DNA from: Proteobacteria bacterium UBA6920
Lineage (GTDB): Bacteria > Pseudomonadota > Gammaproteobacteria > SG8-11
Reading direction: 5' to 3'
Assembly: GCA_002448875.1 (NCBI GenBank)
Contig: DKAS01000080.1
Coordinates: 20,241 to 34,042, forward strand
DNA length: 13,802 nucleotides
Position 1 is the stretch's first letter. The number at the start of each line of letters is the position of its first letter. Under the pieces are notes generated by a model. That model did no database searches, was not told the origin of the DNA, and worked only from the letters and a program-made list of their open reading frames with translations. Below are positions 1 through 9,101 of the stretch, piece by piece. The position numbers were made by a program, and so were the translations under genes.

Positions 1-96
1 CTCAAGGGCTGGCCGGAGCCGCGGGTGATCGTGCGTTTCTGGGTGATTACCGTGATTCTGGTGCTGATCGGGCTGGCGACCCTGAAAATACGCTGA
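1..96 (+). CDS. mraY: MraY, phospho-MurNAc-pentapeptide translocase (C-terminal end only)
   Basis: This is the last 31 codons of a gene that begins before the window, ending in TGA. The visible residues ([14 protein letters not shown], then a hydrophobic stretch, then GLATLKIR) closely match the C-terminus of proteobacterial MraY, including the final transmembrane helix and short basic tail. MraY is an integral inner-membrane enzyme that transfers phospho-MurNAc-pentapeptide from UDP to undecaprenyl phosphate, giving lipid I. It lies 22 nt upstream of murD on the same strand, the standard dcw order. The catalytic aspartates lie outside the window, so identification rests on the C-terminal match and gene order. 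Confidence 0.93.
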   Translation, partial: LKGWPEPRVIVRFWVITVILVLIGLATLKIR

Positions 97-118
97 GCAG
101 ACCAAGGCATAGAGACCG

Positions 119-1492
119 ATGATGGCAATGCGCGACGACACGCTTCCACGCACGCTCATTCTGGGACTGGGCAAGTCCGGGCAATCCTGCGCCCGTTATC
201 TTGCCGCCCGTGGCGTGGCGTTCGCGGTCGCCGATTCGCGGCCGCAGCCGCCGGATATCGCTGCCTTCCGCGATGCTTTTCCGCAGGCGCCGTGTTTCGT
301 CGGCGGCTTCGCCCAGCAGGCGCTGGATGCGGCCGATGAAATCATCGTCTCACCGGGCATCGCCCTGGCGGAGCCGCAGCTGCAGCAGGCGGCGCGATCC
401 GGCAAACAACTGCTGGGCGATATCGAATTGTTCGCGCGCGCGGCGCGGGCACCGGTGGTGGCGATCACCGGCACCAACGGCAAGAGCACGGTTACCGATC
501 TACTGGGCGCGATGGCGCGGCAGTGCGGCCTGCGGGTGCAGGTCGGCGGCAATATCGGCACGCCGGCGCTGGATCTGCTGCCCGCGCCCGACGCCGATGC
601 GGCGCAGGCACCGCAGCTCTATGTGCTCGAAGTGTCCAGTTTTCAGCTGGAAACCACCAGCAGCCTCAACGCTGCCGCCGCCGTCATTCTCAATCTGACG
701 GAAGACCACATGGATCGCTATCGCGATCTGCGCGCCTACCTGGCGGCCAAGGAGCGGGTATTTCACGGCGATGGCGTGGCGGTGATCAATCGTGACGATG
801 CGCTGGTAGCGGCGCTGCCGCTGCGCGGCCGCAAGGTGCTGGGATTCAGCCTGCAGGCACCGGCGGGCGAGGATTTCGGGCTGGTGGCGCGCGCCGGCAC
901 CGCCTGGCTGTATCACGGCGGCCAGCCTTTGCTGCCGGTGACGGAAATGAAACTCAAGGGCCGGCACAATTTCGCCAATGCCCTGGCCGCGCTGGCGCTG
1001 GGGCACAGCGTCGGTCTGGCCATGCCGCAGATGCTGACCGCCCTGCGGCTGTATGCTGGTCTACCGCACCGCACCAACTGGGTGACGCGTCAGCGCGACA
1101 TCGATTGGTACAACGATTCCAAGGGCACCAATGTGGGCGCCACGCTGGCAGCGGTGGCGGGCATGGACAGTCCGGTGGTACTGATCGCCGGCGGCGACGG
1201 CAAGGGCGCGGATTTCTCTCCGCTGGCCGACATCGCGCCACGGCTGCGTGCCCTGGTGCTGATCGGCCGCGACGGGCCGCGCATCGCCGAGGTGATGCGC
1301 GCGCGGGTGCGCACCGTCAGCGCCGTCGACATGGTGGACGCCGTGCGCCAGTGCGATCAGCTGGCGCAGCCCGGCGATTGCGTGCTGTTGTCACCGGCCT
1401 GCGCCAGTTTCGACATGTACAACAACTACGAGCATCGCGGGCGGGATTTCGTCCAGCGGGTGCACGACTACTTTCACGGGAAAGCGCCATGA
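119..1492 (+). CDS. murD: MurD, UDP-N-acetylmuramoyl-L-alanine:D-glutamate ligase
   Basis: Cytoplasmic ATP-dependent ligase that adds D-glutamate to UDP-MurNAc-L-Ala. The 457-residue length is typical (E. coli 438). The N-terminal Rossmann-like domain has GLGKSGQSCARY near residue 17. The ATP-binding loop GTNGKST is at residues 118-124. It is followed by EVSSFQLETT, LTEDHMDRY, a lysine at about 211 in the position of the carbamylated lysine, KGRHNFANALAA, NDSKGTNVGAT, AGGDGKGADFSPL and the C-terminal SPACASFDMYNNYEHRG motif. All Mur-ligase signatures are intact. The start is uncertain among ATGs at 119, 122 and 128. An AGAG at 111-114 suits 122 slightly better than 119, and the choice changes only 1-3 residues. 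The stop overlaps the ftsW start (ATGA), which suggests translational coupling. Confidence 0.97.
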   Translation: MMAMRDDTLPRTLILGLGKSGQSCARYLAARGVAFAVADSRPQPPDIAAFRDAFPQAPCFVGGFAQQALDAADEIIVSPGIALAEPQLQQAARSGKQLLGDIELFARAARAPVVAITGTNGKSTVTDLLGAMARQCGLRVQVGGNIGTPALDLLPAPDADAAQAPQLYVLEVSSFQLETTSSLNAAAAVILNLTEDHMDRYRDLRAYLAAKERVFHGDGVAVINRDDALVAALPLRGRKVLGFSLQAPAGEDFGLVARAGTAWLYHGGQPLLPVTEMKLKGRHNFANALAALALGHSVGLAMPQMLTALRLYAGLPHRTNWVTRQRDIDWYNDSKGTNVGATLAAVAGMDSPVVLIAGGDGKGADFSPLADIAPRLRALVLIGRDGPRIAEVMRARVRTVSAVDMVDAVRQCDQLAQPGDCVLLSPACASFDMYNNYEHRGRDFVQRVHDYFHGKAP

Positions 1493-2679
1493 GAGTGCTG
1501 TCGCCCGCCACCCCCCGGCATCGAGACGAACGGCGGCCCGCGTCCATCGGACCGGCGCGGGTGGATGTCTTCCTGCTGGCCGCCATCCTGTTTCTGCTGG
1601 GCATGGGGCTGCTGATGGTCGGCACCGCGTCGATGCCGCTGGCGGAGCAGAAGTTCGGCAGTCCGTTTTATTTTCTGCAGAAGCAGTTTATCTATATCGT
1701 GCTGGGGCTGTCGCTGGCCTGGATTCTGAGCCGGGTCAGCACCGTCCACTGGCAGAAGCTGGCGCCCTGGCTGCTGCTGGCCGGGCTGCTGCTGCTGGTG
1801 CTGGTGCTGCTGCCGGGGCTGGGGACTTTGCTCAACGGCAGCCGCCGCTGGCTGGATCTGCGCATCATCAGCCTGCAGCCCTCGGAACTGATGAAGTGGC
1901 TGCTGGTCCTCTACGTGGCCGATTATTGCGCGCGGCGGCTGCATGAACTGCGCAGCACTCTGGCGGGGTTTTTCAAGCCGGTTATGCTGGCGGCGCTGGT
2001 GGTGCTGCTGTTGCTGCTGGAGCCGGACTTCGGCGCCGCCGTGGTGGTGTTGACGACGGTGCTGGGCATGTTGTTCCTGGCCGGCGCCCGCCTGCGGTAT
2101 TTTCTCGGCGTCCTCGGTCTGGTGCTGTGCGGCGGCGCGGCGCTGGTGCTGGCGGCACCTTACCGACTGGAGCGGGTCACCCGCTTTCTCGATCCCTGGG
2201 CCGATCCGTTCGACAGCGGTTTTCAGTTGACCCAGGCGCTGATCGCTTTCGGTCGTGGCGGCTGGTTCGGGGTCGGTCTGGGCAACAGTGTGCAGAAGCT
2301 GCTGTACCTGCCCGAGCCGCACACTGATTTCGTGCTGGCGATCGTCGCCGAGGAGCTGGGTTTGTTCGGTCTGCTGGTGATCATCGGCGCGTTCGGCCTG
2401 CTGCTGGTGCGCATGTTCATGGTCGCCACTCAGGCGCAGCGCCGGCAGGCGGCGTTCAGCGCCAATGTCGTCTACGGCATTGCCATCTGGTTCGGCATCC
2501 AGGTGCTGATCAATATCGGCGTCAATATGGGTCTGCTGCCGACCAAGGGTTTGACTCTGCCACTGATGAGCTATGGCGGCAGCAGCATCGTCGTCATGTG
2601 CATGGCGGTGGCGCTGGTAGTGCGGGTGGATATGGAAAACCGGCTGGCGGATCAGCCGGTCTACCGCAAGGGTGTATGA
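1489..2679 (+). CDS. ftsW: FtsW, SEDS-family septal peptidoglycan glycosyltransferase
   Basis: Polytopic inner-membrane protein of 396 residues (E. coli 414) that polymerises lipid II at the septum together with the transpeptidase FtsI. About 22 polar, Arg-rich cytoplasmic residues precede TM1, and roughly ten hydrophobic segments follow. SEDS signatures are visible: GSRRWLDL, LQPSELMK, EPDFGAA, FLDPWADPFDSGFQ, GRGGWFGVGLGNS, then PEPHTDFVLAIVAEELG with D280 in the HTDF position taken as the catalytic aspartate of the family, and near the end GLLPTKGLTLPLMSYGGSS. I chose ATG 1489, which overlaps the murD stop as ATGA and has GGGAAAG upstream at 1478-1484. Longer in-frame readings would run into murD. 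The protein could be confused with RodA, but its place between murD and murG makes FtsW clear. Confidence 0.96.
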   Translation: MRVLSPATPRHRDERRPASIGPARVDVFLLAAILFLLGMGLLMVGTASMPLAEQKFGSPFYFLQKQFIYIVLGLSLAWILSRVSTVHWQKLAPWLLLAGLLLLVLVLLPGLGTLLNGSRRWLDLRIISLQPSELMKWLLVLYVADYCARRLHELRSTLAGFFKPVMLAALVVLLLLLEPDFGAAVVVLTTVLGMLFLAGARLRYFLGVLGLVLCGGAALVLAAPYRLERVTRFLDPWADPFDSGFQLTQALIAFGRGGWFGVGLGNSVQKLLYLPEPHTDFVLAIVAEELGLFGLLVIIGAFGLLLVRMFMVATQAQRRQAAFSANVVYGIAIWFGIQVLINIGVNMGLLPTKGLTLPLMSYGGSSIVVMCMAVALVVRVDMENRLADQPVYRKGV

Positions 2680-2680
2680 G

Positions 2681-3814
2681 ATGAGCGAACGACGCACAGG
2701 CAGAGTACTGGTGATGGCCGGCGGCACCGGCGGCCACATCTATCCCGCGCTGGCGGTGGCGCAACTGCTGCAAAGTCAGGGTTGCGATTGTTTCTGGCTG
2801 GGCACCGCCGCCGGCATGGAAGCGCGGGTGGTGCCGGCGGCCGGCCTGCCCCTGTCCTGCATCAGCTTCGCCGGTCTGCGCGGCAAAGGCGTCTGGACTC
2901 TGCTGCTGGCACCGCTGCGCATCGCCGTGGCGGTATGGCAGGCGCTGGGCGTGGTGCGCCGGCTGCGTCCGGACGTGGTGCTGGGGCTGGGCGGCTTTGC
3001 CTCCGGACCGGGTGGCGTCGCCGCCTGGGTATTGCGCAGGCCCTTGCTGATTCATGAACAGAACGCCATCAGCGGCATGACCAACCGGGTGCTGGCGCGG
3101 CTGGCGACGCAGGTGCTGGAGGCTTTTCCCGACACCTTCAGCGACAGACGCAAGGTGCTGACCGTGGGCAATCCGGTGCGGGCGGATCTGCTGGCAGTAG
3201 CGGCGCCGGCGCAGCGTTTCGCCGGTCGCCAGGGACCTTTGCGCCTGCTGATCATGGGTGGCAGTCTGGGCGCGGTGGCGCTCAACGAGTGGGTGCCCAA
3301 GGCGGTGGCGCTGCTGCCGGCGGCGCAGCGGCCGCAGATTTTGCATCAAAGCGGACGTAACCGCGACGTGGATACCGCCGCCAACTACCGCGCGGCGGGG
3401 GTGACGGCGGAAACCGTGGCCTTCATCGACGACGTGGCGGCGCGCTATGCCTGGGCCGATCTGGTGCTGTGCCGCGCCGGCGCACTGACCATCGCCGAAC
3501 TGGCGGCGGTGGGGGTGGGGGCGATTCTGGTGCCCTATCCGCACGCGGTGGACGATCATCAGACCGCCAACGCGCGTTATCTGGCGGACCATGGCGCCGC
3601 CCAGGTATTGCAGCAAAGCGGCCTCAACGCCGCCAGCCTGCAGCAACTGCTGCAGCCCTATGTCAACGACGTCCTGAGCGGCGGGCGCCGGCGCCTGCTG
3701 GCCATGGCGGAAGCGGCGCGGGCGCGGGCCGTCAATGATGCCACCGCGCAGGTGGCGCGGCAGTGCAGCAACTATTTACCGCAGTCGGGTTCGTCCCGGG
3801 AGGTAGCACAGTGA
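2681..3814 (+). CDS. murG: MurG, UDP-GlcNAc:lipid I N-acetylglucosaminyltransferase
   Basis: Peripheral inner-membrane GT28-family enzyme (377 residues, GT-B fold) that adds GlcNAc to lipid I, forming lipid II. The first glycine-rich loop GGTGGHIYP is at residues 14-22. [12 protein letters not shown] (E126, Q127, N128) follows, then the second loop GGSLGA at 193-198, HQSGRNRD, and the UDP-GlcNAc-binding segment [13 protein letters not shown] with E273, then [17 protein letters not shown] 2681 is preceded by AAGGG at 2668-2672 with 8-nt spacing and begins 1 nt after the ftsW stop. An in-frame GTG at 2672 would add three residues but lies inside that Shine-Dalgarno sequence, so I rejected it. 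The stop overlaps the murC GTG start. Confidence 0.97.
   Translation: MSERRTGRVLVMAGGTGGHIYPALAVAQLLQSQGCDCFWLGTAAGMEARVVPAAGLPLSCISFAGLRGKGVWTLLLAPLRIAVAVWQALGVVRRLRPDVVLGLGGFASGPGGVAAWVLRRPLLIHEQNAISGMTNRVLARLATQVLEAFPDTFSDRRKVLTVGNPVRADLLAVAAPAQRFAGRQGPLRLLIMGGSLGAVALNEWVPKAVALLPAAQRPQILHQSGRNRDVDTAANYRAAGVTAETVAFIDDVAARYAWADLVLCRAGALTIAELAAVGVGAILVPYPHAVDDHQTANARYLADHGAAQVLQQSGLNAASLQQLLQPYVNDVLSGGRRRLLAMAEAARARAVNDATAQVARQCSNYLPQSGSSREVAQ
3798..3804 (+). promoter_or_regulatory. Shine-Dalgarno site that fixes the GTG start of murC
   Basis: GGGAGGT lies inside the 3' end of murG, 6 nt before GTG 3811. It is among the strongest ribosome sites in the window and settles the choice of the GTG codon over the in-frame ATG at 3763 and the downstream ATG at 3859. 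It may offset the weaker GTG initiator (inference). Confidence 0.8.
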
Positions 3815-5253
3815 TACCGGGTAACAACAAATCGCCACGCCAGGCCAGCGCGGTGGCCATGCGCCGCATCCAGAAGCTGCACTTCGTCGGCATCGGCGGT
3901 GTCGGCATGAGCGGCATCGCCGAGGTGCTGCTCAATCTGGGGTACACCGTCTCCGGATCCGATGTCAAGGAAAGCCCGACCGTGCAACGCCTGCGTCAGG
4001 CTGGTGCGCGGATTTGCATCGGCCACCGCGCCGAGAACATCGAACAGACCGACGCGGTGGTGGTGTCGTCGGCGGTGAACGCCAGCAACCCGGAAGTCAA
4101 AGCGGCCAATGAACGGCGTATTCCAGTGGTGCCGCGCGCGGAAATGCTGGCCGAACTCATGCGTTTTCGCTTCGGCATCGCAGTGGCCGGCACCCATGGC
4201 AAAACCACCACCACCTCGCTGGTGACCAGCATCCTGGCCGAAGGCGGTCTGGATCCCACTTTCGTCATCGGCGGCCGCCTCAACAGCGCCGGCGCCAACG
4301 CCCGCCTGGGAGAAAGCGAATATCTGGTGGCCGAAGCCGACGAAAGCGACGCCTCCTTCCTGTATCTGCAACCGATGATCTCCGTGGTCACCAATATCGA
4401 TGCCGATCATATGGAGACCTATGGCAGCTTCGAGGCGCTGACCAGTACTTTTCTTGAATTCATCCACCACTTGCCGTTTTACGGTCTGGCGGTGGTATGC
4501 CAGGACGATCCGGTGATCGCCGAGCTGCGCCCGCGCATGGCGCGGCCGGTGCTGGGTTACGGTTTTTCCGCCGAAGCGGAAGTACGCGCGGTCAACGTCG
4601 CTTTCGACGGCATGGGCTCGCGCTTTCAGGTGCAGTTCACTGACAACTCACCCGCGCTCGAAGTGCGTCTCAATCTGCCGGGTCGGCACAATGTGCTCAA
4701 CGCACTGGCGGCCATCATCATCGGCCGCGAAGTCGGCGTGGCCGACGCCGCCATCTGCAAGGCGCTGGCCGAGTTTCAGGGGATCAACCGGCGCTTCCAG
4801 ATCAACGGCGAAATCGTTCGCGACGGCGGTGCCATCACCTTCGTCGACGACTACGGACACCATCCGCGGGAAATCGCCGCCACCATCGCCGCCGCCCGCC
4901 TGGTCTGGCCGCAGCGCCGTCTGGTGGTGGCATTTCAACCGCATCGTTTTACCCGCACCCGCGATTTATTCGAGGATTTCACCATCACCCTGTCGGTGGC
5001 CGACGTGCTGCTGGTGCTGGAAGTCTATGCCGCCGGCGAGGAAGCCATCGCCGGCGCTGACAGTCGCAGCCTGTGTCGCGCCATCCGCACCCGCGGTCAC
5101 GTGGAGCCGGTGTTCGTCGCCGGCAGCGAGGCGCTGGCCGCCACCCTGGCCGACATCATCGCACCCGGCGATGTGGTGCTGACCATGGGGGCCGGCGATA
5201 TCGGCGCCGCCGCCCTGCGTCTGCCCGAGCAACTGGCGGGGAAGGAGTCATGA
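3811..5253 (+). CDS. murC: MurC, UDP-N-acetylmuramate:L-alanine ligase
   Basis: First of the Mur ligases (480 residues; E. coli 491), joining L-Ala to UDP-MurNAc in the cytoplasm with ATP. The N-terminal UDP-binding domain shows [14 protein letters not shown] at 25-38. The ATP loop GTHGKTTTT begins at residue 127. [36 protein letters not shown] and the MurC-type [15 protein letters not shown] and FQPHRFTRT motifs follow in order. The start is GTG 3811: it overlaps the murG stop as GTGA, has GGGAGGT at 3798-3804 with 6-nt spacing, and gives a short N-terminal extension like that of E. coli MurC. An upstream in-frame ATG at 3763 lies deep in murG without a better ribosome site. The GTG initiator sets it apart from its ATG-starting neighbours. 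Confidence 0.96.
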   Translation: MIPGNNKSPRQASAVAMRRIQKLHFVGIGGVGMSGIAEVLLNLGYTVSGSDVKESPTVQRLRQAGARICIGHRAENIEQTDAVVVSSAVNASNPEVKAANERRIPVVPRAEMLAELMRFRFGIAVAGTHGKTTTTSLVTSILAEGGLDPTFVIGGRLNSAGANARLGESEYLVAEADESDASFLYLQPMISVVTNIDADHMETYGSFEALTSTFLEFIHHLPFYGLAVVCQDDPVIAELRPRMARPVLGYGFSAEAEVRAVNVAFDGMGSRFQVQFTDNSPALEVRLNLPGRHNVLNALAAIIIGREVGVADAAICKALAEFQGINRRFQINGEIVRDGGAITFVDDYGHHPREIAATIAAARLVWPQRRLVVAFQPHRFTRTRDLFEDFTITLSVADVLLVLEVYAAGEEAIAGADSRSLCRAIRTRGHVEPVFVAGSEALAATLADIIAPGDVVLTMGAGDIGAAALRLPEQLAGKES

Positions 5254-6155
5254 TGACGGCGCGGATCACGGCTTTGCGCGGTACCCTGCTGCTGGACGAG
5301 CCCATGGCCGAGCATACCTCGTGGCGCATCGGCGGACCGGCCGACCGCTTTTACAAGCCGGCCGACGTCGACGATCTGCAGGCGTTTCTCGCCCAGTTGC
5401 CGGCCGCCGAGCCGCTGTACTGGCTGGGTCTGGGCAGTAATCTGCTGGTGCGCGACGGCGGCATTCGCGGCACCGTGATCTGTACCACCGGCGTGCTGGA
5501 TACGCTGACGGTCGACGCCAGCGGCCAGGTCTACGCGGGGGCCGGCGTCACCTGCGCCAAAGTGGCGCGTTTCTGCGCGCGCCAGGGTCTGCAGGCAGCG
5601 GAGTTTCTCGCCGGAATTCCCGGCACCATGGGCGGCGCGCTGGCGATGAATGCCGGCGCCTTCGGCGGCGAGACCTGGGAACTGGTGGCCAGGGCGGAAA
5701 CCATGGACCGGCACGGCGTACGCCGAGTGCGGGCGCGCGAGGAATTCACCGTCGCCTATCGCCAGGTGAAGATGCCGGCGGGGGAATGGTTCATCGGCGC
5801 CTGGCTGCGGCTGGACGCGCGCAGCGGCAGCGAGGCCGCGGGCAAGGATCGGATCAAACAGTTGCTGGAGCAGCGCAATCGCACCCAGCCTACCAGCCAG
5901 CCCAGCGCCGGCTCTACTTTCCGCAATCCGCCAGGTGATTATGCGGCGCGTCTGATCGAGGCCTGCGGTCTCAAAGGCCGATGCGTGGGCAAGGCCTGCA
6001 TTTCGGAGAAACACGCCAATTTCATTATCAATACCGGTGGCGCCCTGGCCAGCGAGGTCGAGCAGTTGATGGCGCTGGCGGCGCAGGAAGTGAAGAACAA
6101 GTTCGGTGTGGAGCTGATACGGGAAGTGCACATCGTTGGGGAGAACGGCAGATGA
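5253..6155 (+). CDS. murB: MurB, UDP-N-acetylenolpyruvoylglucosamine reductase (short, type II-like)
   Basis: Cytoplasmic FAD enzyme that reduces UDP-GlcNAc-enolpyruvate with NADPH to UDP-MurNAc. The FAD-binding domain shows HTSWRIGGPADRF near residue 20, LGLGSNLLVRDGGIRG near 62, and PGTMGGALAMNAGAFGGE. The catalytic region has VAYRQVKM, GSTFRNPPGDYAARLI with the catalytic-type serine at about 221, and SEKHANFIIN with the conserved Glu. At about 300 residues it is shorter than E. coli MurB (342) and matches the type II class. ATG 5253 sits 5 nt after AAGGAG (5242-5247). The adjacent ATG at 5250 adds one Met and makes an ATGA overlap with murC, but leaves only 2 nt of spacing. Its position between murC and ddlB differs from E. 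coli, where murB is elsewhere. Confidence 0.95.
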   Translation: MTARITALRGTLLLDEPMAEHTSWRIGGPADRFYKPADVDDLQAFLAQLPAAEPLYWLGLGSNLLVRDGGIRGTVICTTGVLDTLTVDASGQVYAGAGVTCAKVARFCARQGLQAAEFLAGIPGTMGGALAMNAGAFGGETWELVARAETMDRHGVRRVRAREEFTVAYRQVKMPAGEWFIGAWLRLDARSGSEAAGKDRIKQLLEQRNRTQPTSQPSAGSTFRNPPGDYAARLIEACGLKGRCVGKACISEKHANFIINTGGALASEVEQLMALAAQEVKNKFGVELIREVHIVGENGR

Positions 6156-7078
6156 CAAAGCAGGATTTCGGCAAGGTGGCGGTGCTGTACGGCGGATTGT
6201 CGGCGGAGCGCGAGGTGTCGCTGAAAAGCGGCAACGCGGTGCTGACGGCGTTGCGCCAGGCGGGGGTGGATGCCCATGGCGTCGACGTCGGTCACGATAT
6301 TCACCAGGTGCTGCCCGCTGGCGGCTACGCACGCGCCTTCATCGTCCTGCACGGACGCGGCGGCGAGGACGGCACCATGCAGGGCCTGCTGGAACTGCTG
6401 CGCTTGCCGTATACCGGCAGCGGCGTGCTGGGCAGCGCCCTGGGGATGGACAAGATACGCACCAAGCGCATCTGGCGCGCCATGGGTTTGCCCACCGCCG
6501 ACTATCGCATCGCGCGCAGCCTGCAGGAGCTGGAGCAGGCGGTGCAGGCCCTGGGATTCCCGGTGATGGTCAAACCCAATCATGAAGGTTCCAGTATCGG
6601 CGTGACCAAGATCGAAAGTACCGAGCAGATCGCCGTCGCCTGGCAGGCGGCGCATGCGCTGGATGCGGAACTGCTGGTGGAGCACTGGATCACCGGCCAG
6701 GAATACACCGCCAGCATTTTGAACGGCCAGGCCCTGCCGCTGATTCGCCTGGAGACGCCTAACCAGTTTTACGATTATCAGGCCAAGTATCACGCCAACA
6801 CCACCCGCTACCATTGCCCCTGCGGTCTGCCGCCGGCGCAGGAAAAAGCCTGCCAGGATCTGGCCCTGGCGGCGTTCGAGGCGGTAGGTGCCAGTGGCTG
6901 GGGGCGAGTGGACTTTTTTATCGATCAGCACCAGCAGGTGCAACTGCTGGAAGTCAACACGGTGCCGGGCATGACCGACCACAGCCTGGTACCGATGGCG
7001 GCAAAGGCGGCCGGGATGGATTTTCCGGCCCTGGTGGTCAAGATTCTCGAAACCAGCTGCGAGCGGCGCTATGACTGA
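6152..7078 (+). CDS. ddlB: D-alanine:D-alanine ligase (DdlB)
   Basis: Cytoplasmic ATP-grasp enzyme (308 residues; E. coli DdlB 306) that makes the D-Ala-D-Ala dipeptide used by MurF. VLYGGLSAEREVSL near the N-terminus holds E19, equivalent to the substrate-binding Glu. HGRGGEDGTMQG, YTGSG and the ATP-grasp segment VKPNHEGSSIGVTK (serines 147-148) follow, then the lid sequence FYDYQAKY, where a Tyr would point to dipeptide rather than depsipeptide synthesis. D254, E267 and N269 (in LLEVNTVPGMTDHS) are the Mg-ATP ligands. I see nothing suggesting a vancomycin-resistance-type D-Ala-D-Lac ligase. ATG 6152 overlaps the murB stop (ATGA) and has GGGGAG at 6138-6143, 8 nt upstream. The 3' end overlaps ftsQ by 8 nt. 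Confidence 0.96.
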   Translation: MTKQDFGKVAVLYGGLSAEREVSLKSGNAVLTALRQAGVDAHGVDVGHDIHQVLPAGGYARAFIVLHGRGGEDGTMQGLLELLRLPYTGSGVLGSALGMDKIRTKRIWRAMGLPTADYRIARSLQELEQAVQALGFPVMVKPNHEGSSIGVTKIESTEQIAVAWQAAHALDAELLVEHWITGQEYTASILNGQALPLIRLETPNQFYDYQAKYHANTTRYHCPCGLPPAQEKACQDLALAAFEAVGASGWGRVDFFIDQHQQVQLLEVNTVPGMTDHSLVPMAAKAAGMDFPALVVKILETSCERRYD

Positions 7079-7859
7079 GAGCAGGCCACGGCGGCGCCAC
7101 GCTGCCCCGGAAACACCCGCCGGCAACGGGCGGATACGCATGGCCCTGGCGGCCACGGCGGTGCTGGCGGTGGCGGCGCTGCTGATCACCGCCGTCGATC
7201 GCATGTTGCCCGAGGTGATGTTTCCCATTGCCAAGGTGATGGTGCAGGGCAGGCTGCAGTATCAGACGCCGGAGCAGGTTTTCAGCGTTGCCGCCGCCGA
7301 CGCCGCTGGCGGATTCTTTTCCGTGGATACCAACGTCATCCGTGCCAAGGTCGCGGCCCTGCCCTGGGTCAAGCAGGTCACGGTGCGGCGTCTGTGGCCG
7401 GCCACCGTGGCGGTGCATGTGGTGGAGCGCGAGCCGGTGGCGCTGTGGACCGACGGCCGCCTGCTGGATCAGGACGGCGAATTGTTCAGCGCGCAACTGC
7501 CGACGCCATTGCAGTTGCCGCGCCTGACCGGGCCGCAGGGCTGCGAGCAGCAGCTGCTGCGTAAATATGCCGATCTGCGCACGCTGCTGGCACCGCTGGC
7601 GGCGACGGTGCGCGAGCTGACGCTGGACGAGCGCCGCGCCTGGACGGTGACCCTGAGCAATGAACTGGTGCTGTACGTGGGGCGTGATTTCAAGGCGCAG
7701 CGGCTGGAACGTCTGGTGCGCTATTTTCCGCGCTTGTTCGCCGGCCGCGAGCAGGGCATGGCGGCGCTCGATCTGCGCTATACCAATGGCATCAGCGTGC
7801 GCTGGAAACCCGGCGTCGATCCCGAGAAGATGAGAGTGCAAGATGTCCAAGAAGGTTGA
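7071..7859 (+). CDS. ftsQ: FtsQ, divisome scaffold protein
   Basis: Bitopic inner-membrane protein of 262 residues (E. coli 276) that links early and late divisome parts through FtsB and FtsL. A basic, Pro-rich cytoplasmic tail (residues 1-23) precedes one transmembrane helix at about 24-42. A POTRA domain spans roughly 53-122, containing PWVKQVTVRRLWPATVAVHVVEREPVALW. A beta-rich FtsQ domain follows, with LLDQDGELFS and, near the end, LDLRYTNGISVRWK. FtsQ diverges quickly, so identification rests on topology, the POTRA region and the place between ddlB and ftsA. It overlaps ddlB by 8 nt and ftsA by 17 nt, so translation of all three is probably coupled. Confidence 0.95.
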   Translation: MTESRPRRRHAAPETPAGNGRIRMALAATAVLAVAALLITAVDRMLPEVMFPIAKVMVQGRLQYQTPEQVFSVAAADAAGGFFSVDTNVIRAKVAALPWVKQVTVRRLWPATVAVHVVEREPVALWTDGRLLDQDGELFSAQLPTPLQLPRLTGPQGCEQQLLRKYADLRTLLAPLAATVRELTLDERRAWTVTLSNELVLYVGRDFKAQRLERLVRYFPRLFAGREQGMAALDLRYTNGISVRWKPGVDPEKMRVQDVQEG

Positions 7860-9078
7860 TAAGAACATTATCGTGGGGCTTGATATCGGCACTTCCAAGG
7901 TGGTGGCGATAGCAGGCGAGATTACGCCCGACAATCAGATCGAAATCATCGGCATCGGTTCGCACCCGTCACGTGGCCTGAAAAAAGGCGTGGTGGTGAA
8001 CATCGAGTCGACGGTGCAGTCGATCCAGCGCGCGGTCGAGGAAGCCGAGCTGATGGCGGGCTGCCAGATCCGCTCGGTCTACGCCGGCATCGCCGGCAGC
8101 CATATTCGCAGCCTGAACTCCCACGGCATCGTCGCCATTCGCGACAAGGAAGTCAGTCAGAGCGATGTCGACCGGGTGATAGACGCGGCGCGGGCGGTGG
8201 CGATTCCCGCCGACCAGAAAATCCTGCACATCCTGCCGCAGGAGTTCGTGGTCGACAACCAGGAGGGCATCCGCGATCCCATAGGCATGGCCGGCGTGCG
8301 CCTGGAGGCGAAGGTGCACCTGGTCACCGGCGCGGTCAGCGCCGCCCAGAACATCATCAAATGCGTGCGCCGCTGCGGTCTGGAAGTGCAGGACATCATT
8401 CTCGAACAGCTGGCGTCCAGCTATTCGGTGCTGACCGAGGACGAAAAGGATCTGGGCGTGTGCCTGGTCGATATCGGCGGCGGTACCACGGATATCGCCG
8501 TGTTCACCGAGGGCTCGATCAAACATACGGCGGTGATTCCCATTGCCGGCGATCAGGTGACCAACGATATCGCCATCGCGCTGCGCACACCGACGCCGTA
8601 TGCCGAGGAAATCAAGGTCAAATACGCCTGCGCCCTCACTCAGCTGGCCAGCCCCGACGAGACCATCGAAGTGGCCGGCGTCGGCGACCGCGCTTCGCGG
8701 CGCCTGGCGCGGCAGACGCTGGCGGAGGTGGTGGAGCCGCGCTACGAGGAACTGCTGGCGCTGGTGCAGTCGGAACTGCGGCGCAGCGGATTCGAGGACA
8801 TGTGCGCCGCCGGTATTGTCGTCACCGGCGGCAGCTCCAAGATCGAAGGCATGATAGAGCTAGCCGAGGAAGTGTTTCATATGCCGGTGCGGCTGGGCGT
8901 GCCGCAGTACGTCTCCGGCCTGGTCGATGTGGTCAGGAATCCCATTCACGCCACCGGTGTGGGATTGCTGTTGTGCGGTTTACAACACAAGGAAGAAAGG
9001 CGGCAGGATTACCCGAAGAATTCGGGAATAAACGGCATTTTCCAGCGTATGGTGAATTGGTTTAAGGGCAATTTCTGA
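7843..9078 (+). CDS. ftsA: FtsA, actin-like membrane tether for FtsZ
   Basis: Cytoplasmic actin/Hsp70-fold ATPase of 411 residues (E. coli 420) that anchors FtsZ filaments to the membrane and recruits later division proteins. Phosphate-1 motif GLDIGTSKV is at residues 12-20. The FtsA-specific 1C domain (about 85-165) contains QEFVVDNQEGIRDPIGM. Phosphate-2 motif VDIGGGTTDIAVF starts at 209, and the adenosine motif VVTGGSSKIEGM falls near 326-337. The last 14 residues (GIFQRMVNWFKGNF) look like the amphipathic membrane-targeting helix. ATG 7843 lies 17 nt inside ftsQ, with only a weak GAGAG-type ribosome site, in keeping with coupling to ftsQ and low expression relative to ftsZ. Confidence 0.97.
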   Translation: MSKKVDKNIIVGLDIGTSKVVAIAGEITPDNQIEIIGIGSHPSRGLKKGVVVNIESTVQSIQRAVEEAELMAGCQIRSVYAGIAGSHIRSLNSHGIVAIRDKEVSQSDVDRVIDAARAVAIPADQKILHILPQEFVVDNQEGIRDPIGMAGVRLEAKVHLVTGAVSAAQNIIKCVRRCGLEVQDIILEQLASSYSVLTEDEKDLGVCLVDIGGGTTDIAVFTEGSIKHTAVIPIAGDQVTNDIAIALRTPTPYAEEIKVKYACALTQLASPDETIEVAGVGDRASRRLARQTLAEVVEPRYEELLALVQSELRRSGFEDMCAAGIVVTGGSSKIEGMIELAEEVFHMPVRLGVPQYVSGLVDVVRNPIHATGVGLLLCGLQHKEERRQDYPKNSGINGIFQRMVNWFKGNF

Positions 9079-9101
9079 CTAACTAGTATTTCAACTCCAG
9101 C

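Noticed and set aside
3763..3813. Upstream ATG start for murC at 3763
   Set aside because: It would overlap murG by about 50 nt without a good ribosome site, while GTG 3811 has GGGAGGT at ideal spacing and yields the usual MurC N-terminus.
9057..9089. Promoter directly upstream of ftsZ (TTGGTT with TAGTAT)
   Set aside because: Spacing is 21 nt and the hexamer at 17 nt (TAACTA) is a poor match; I do not see convincing support.
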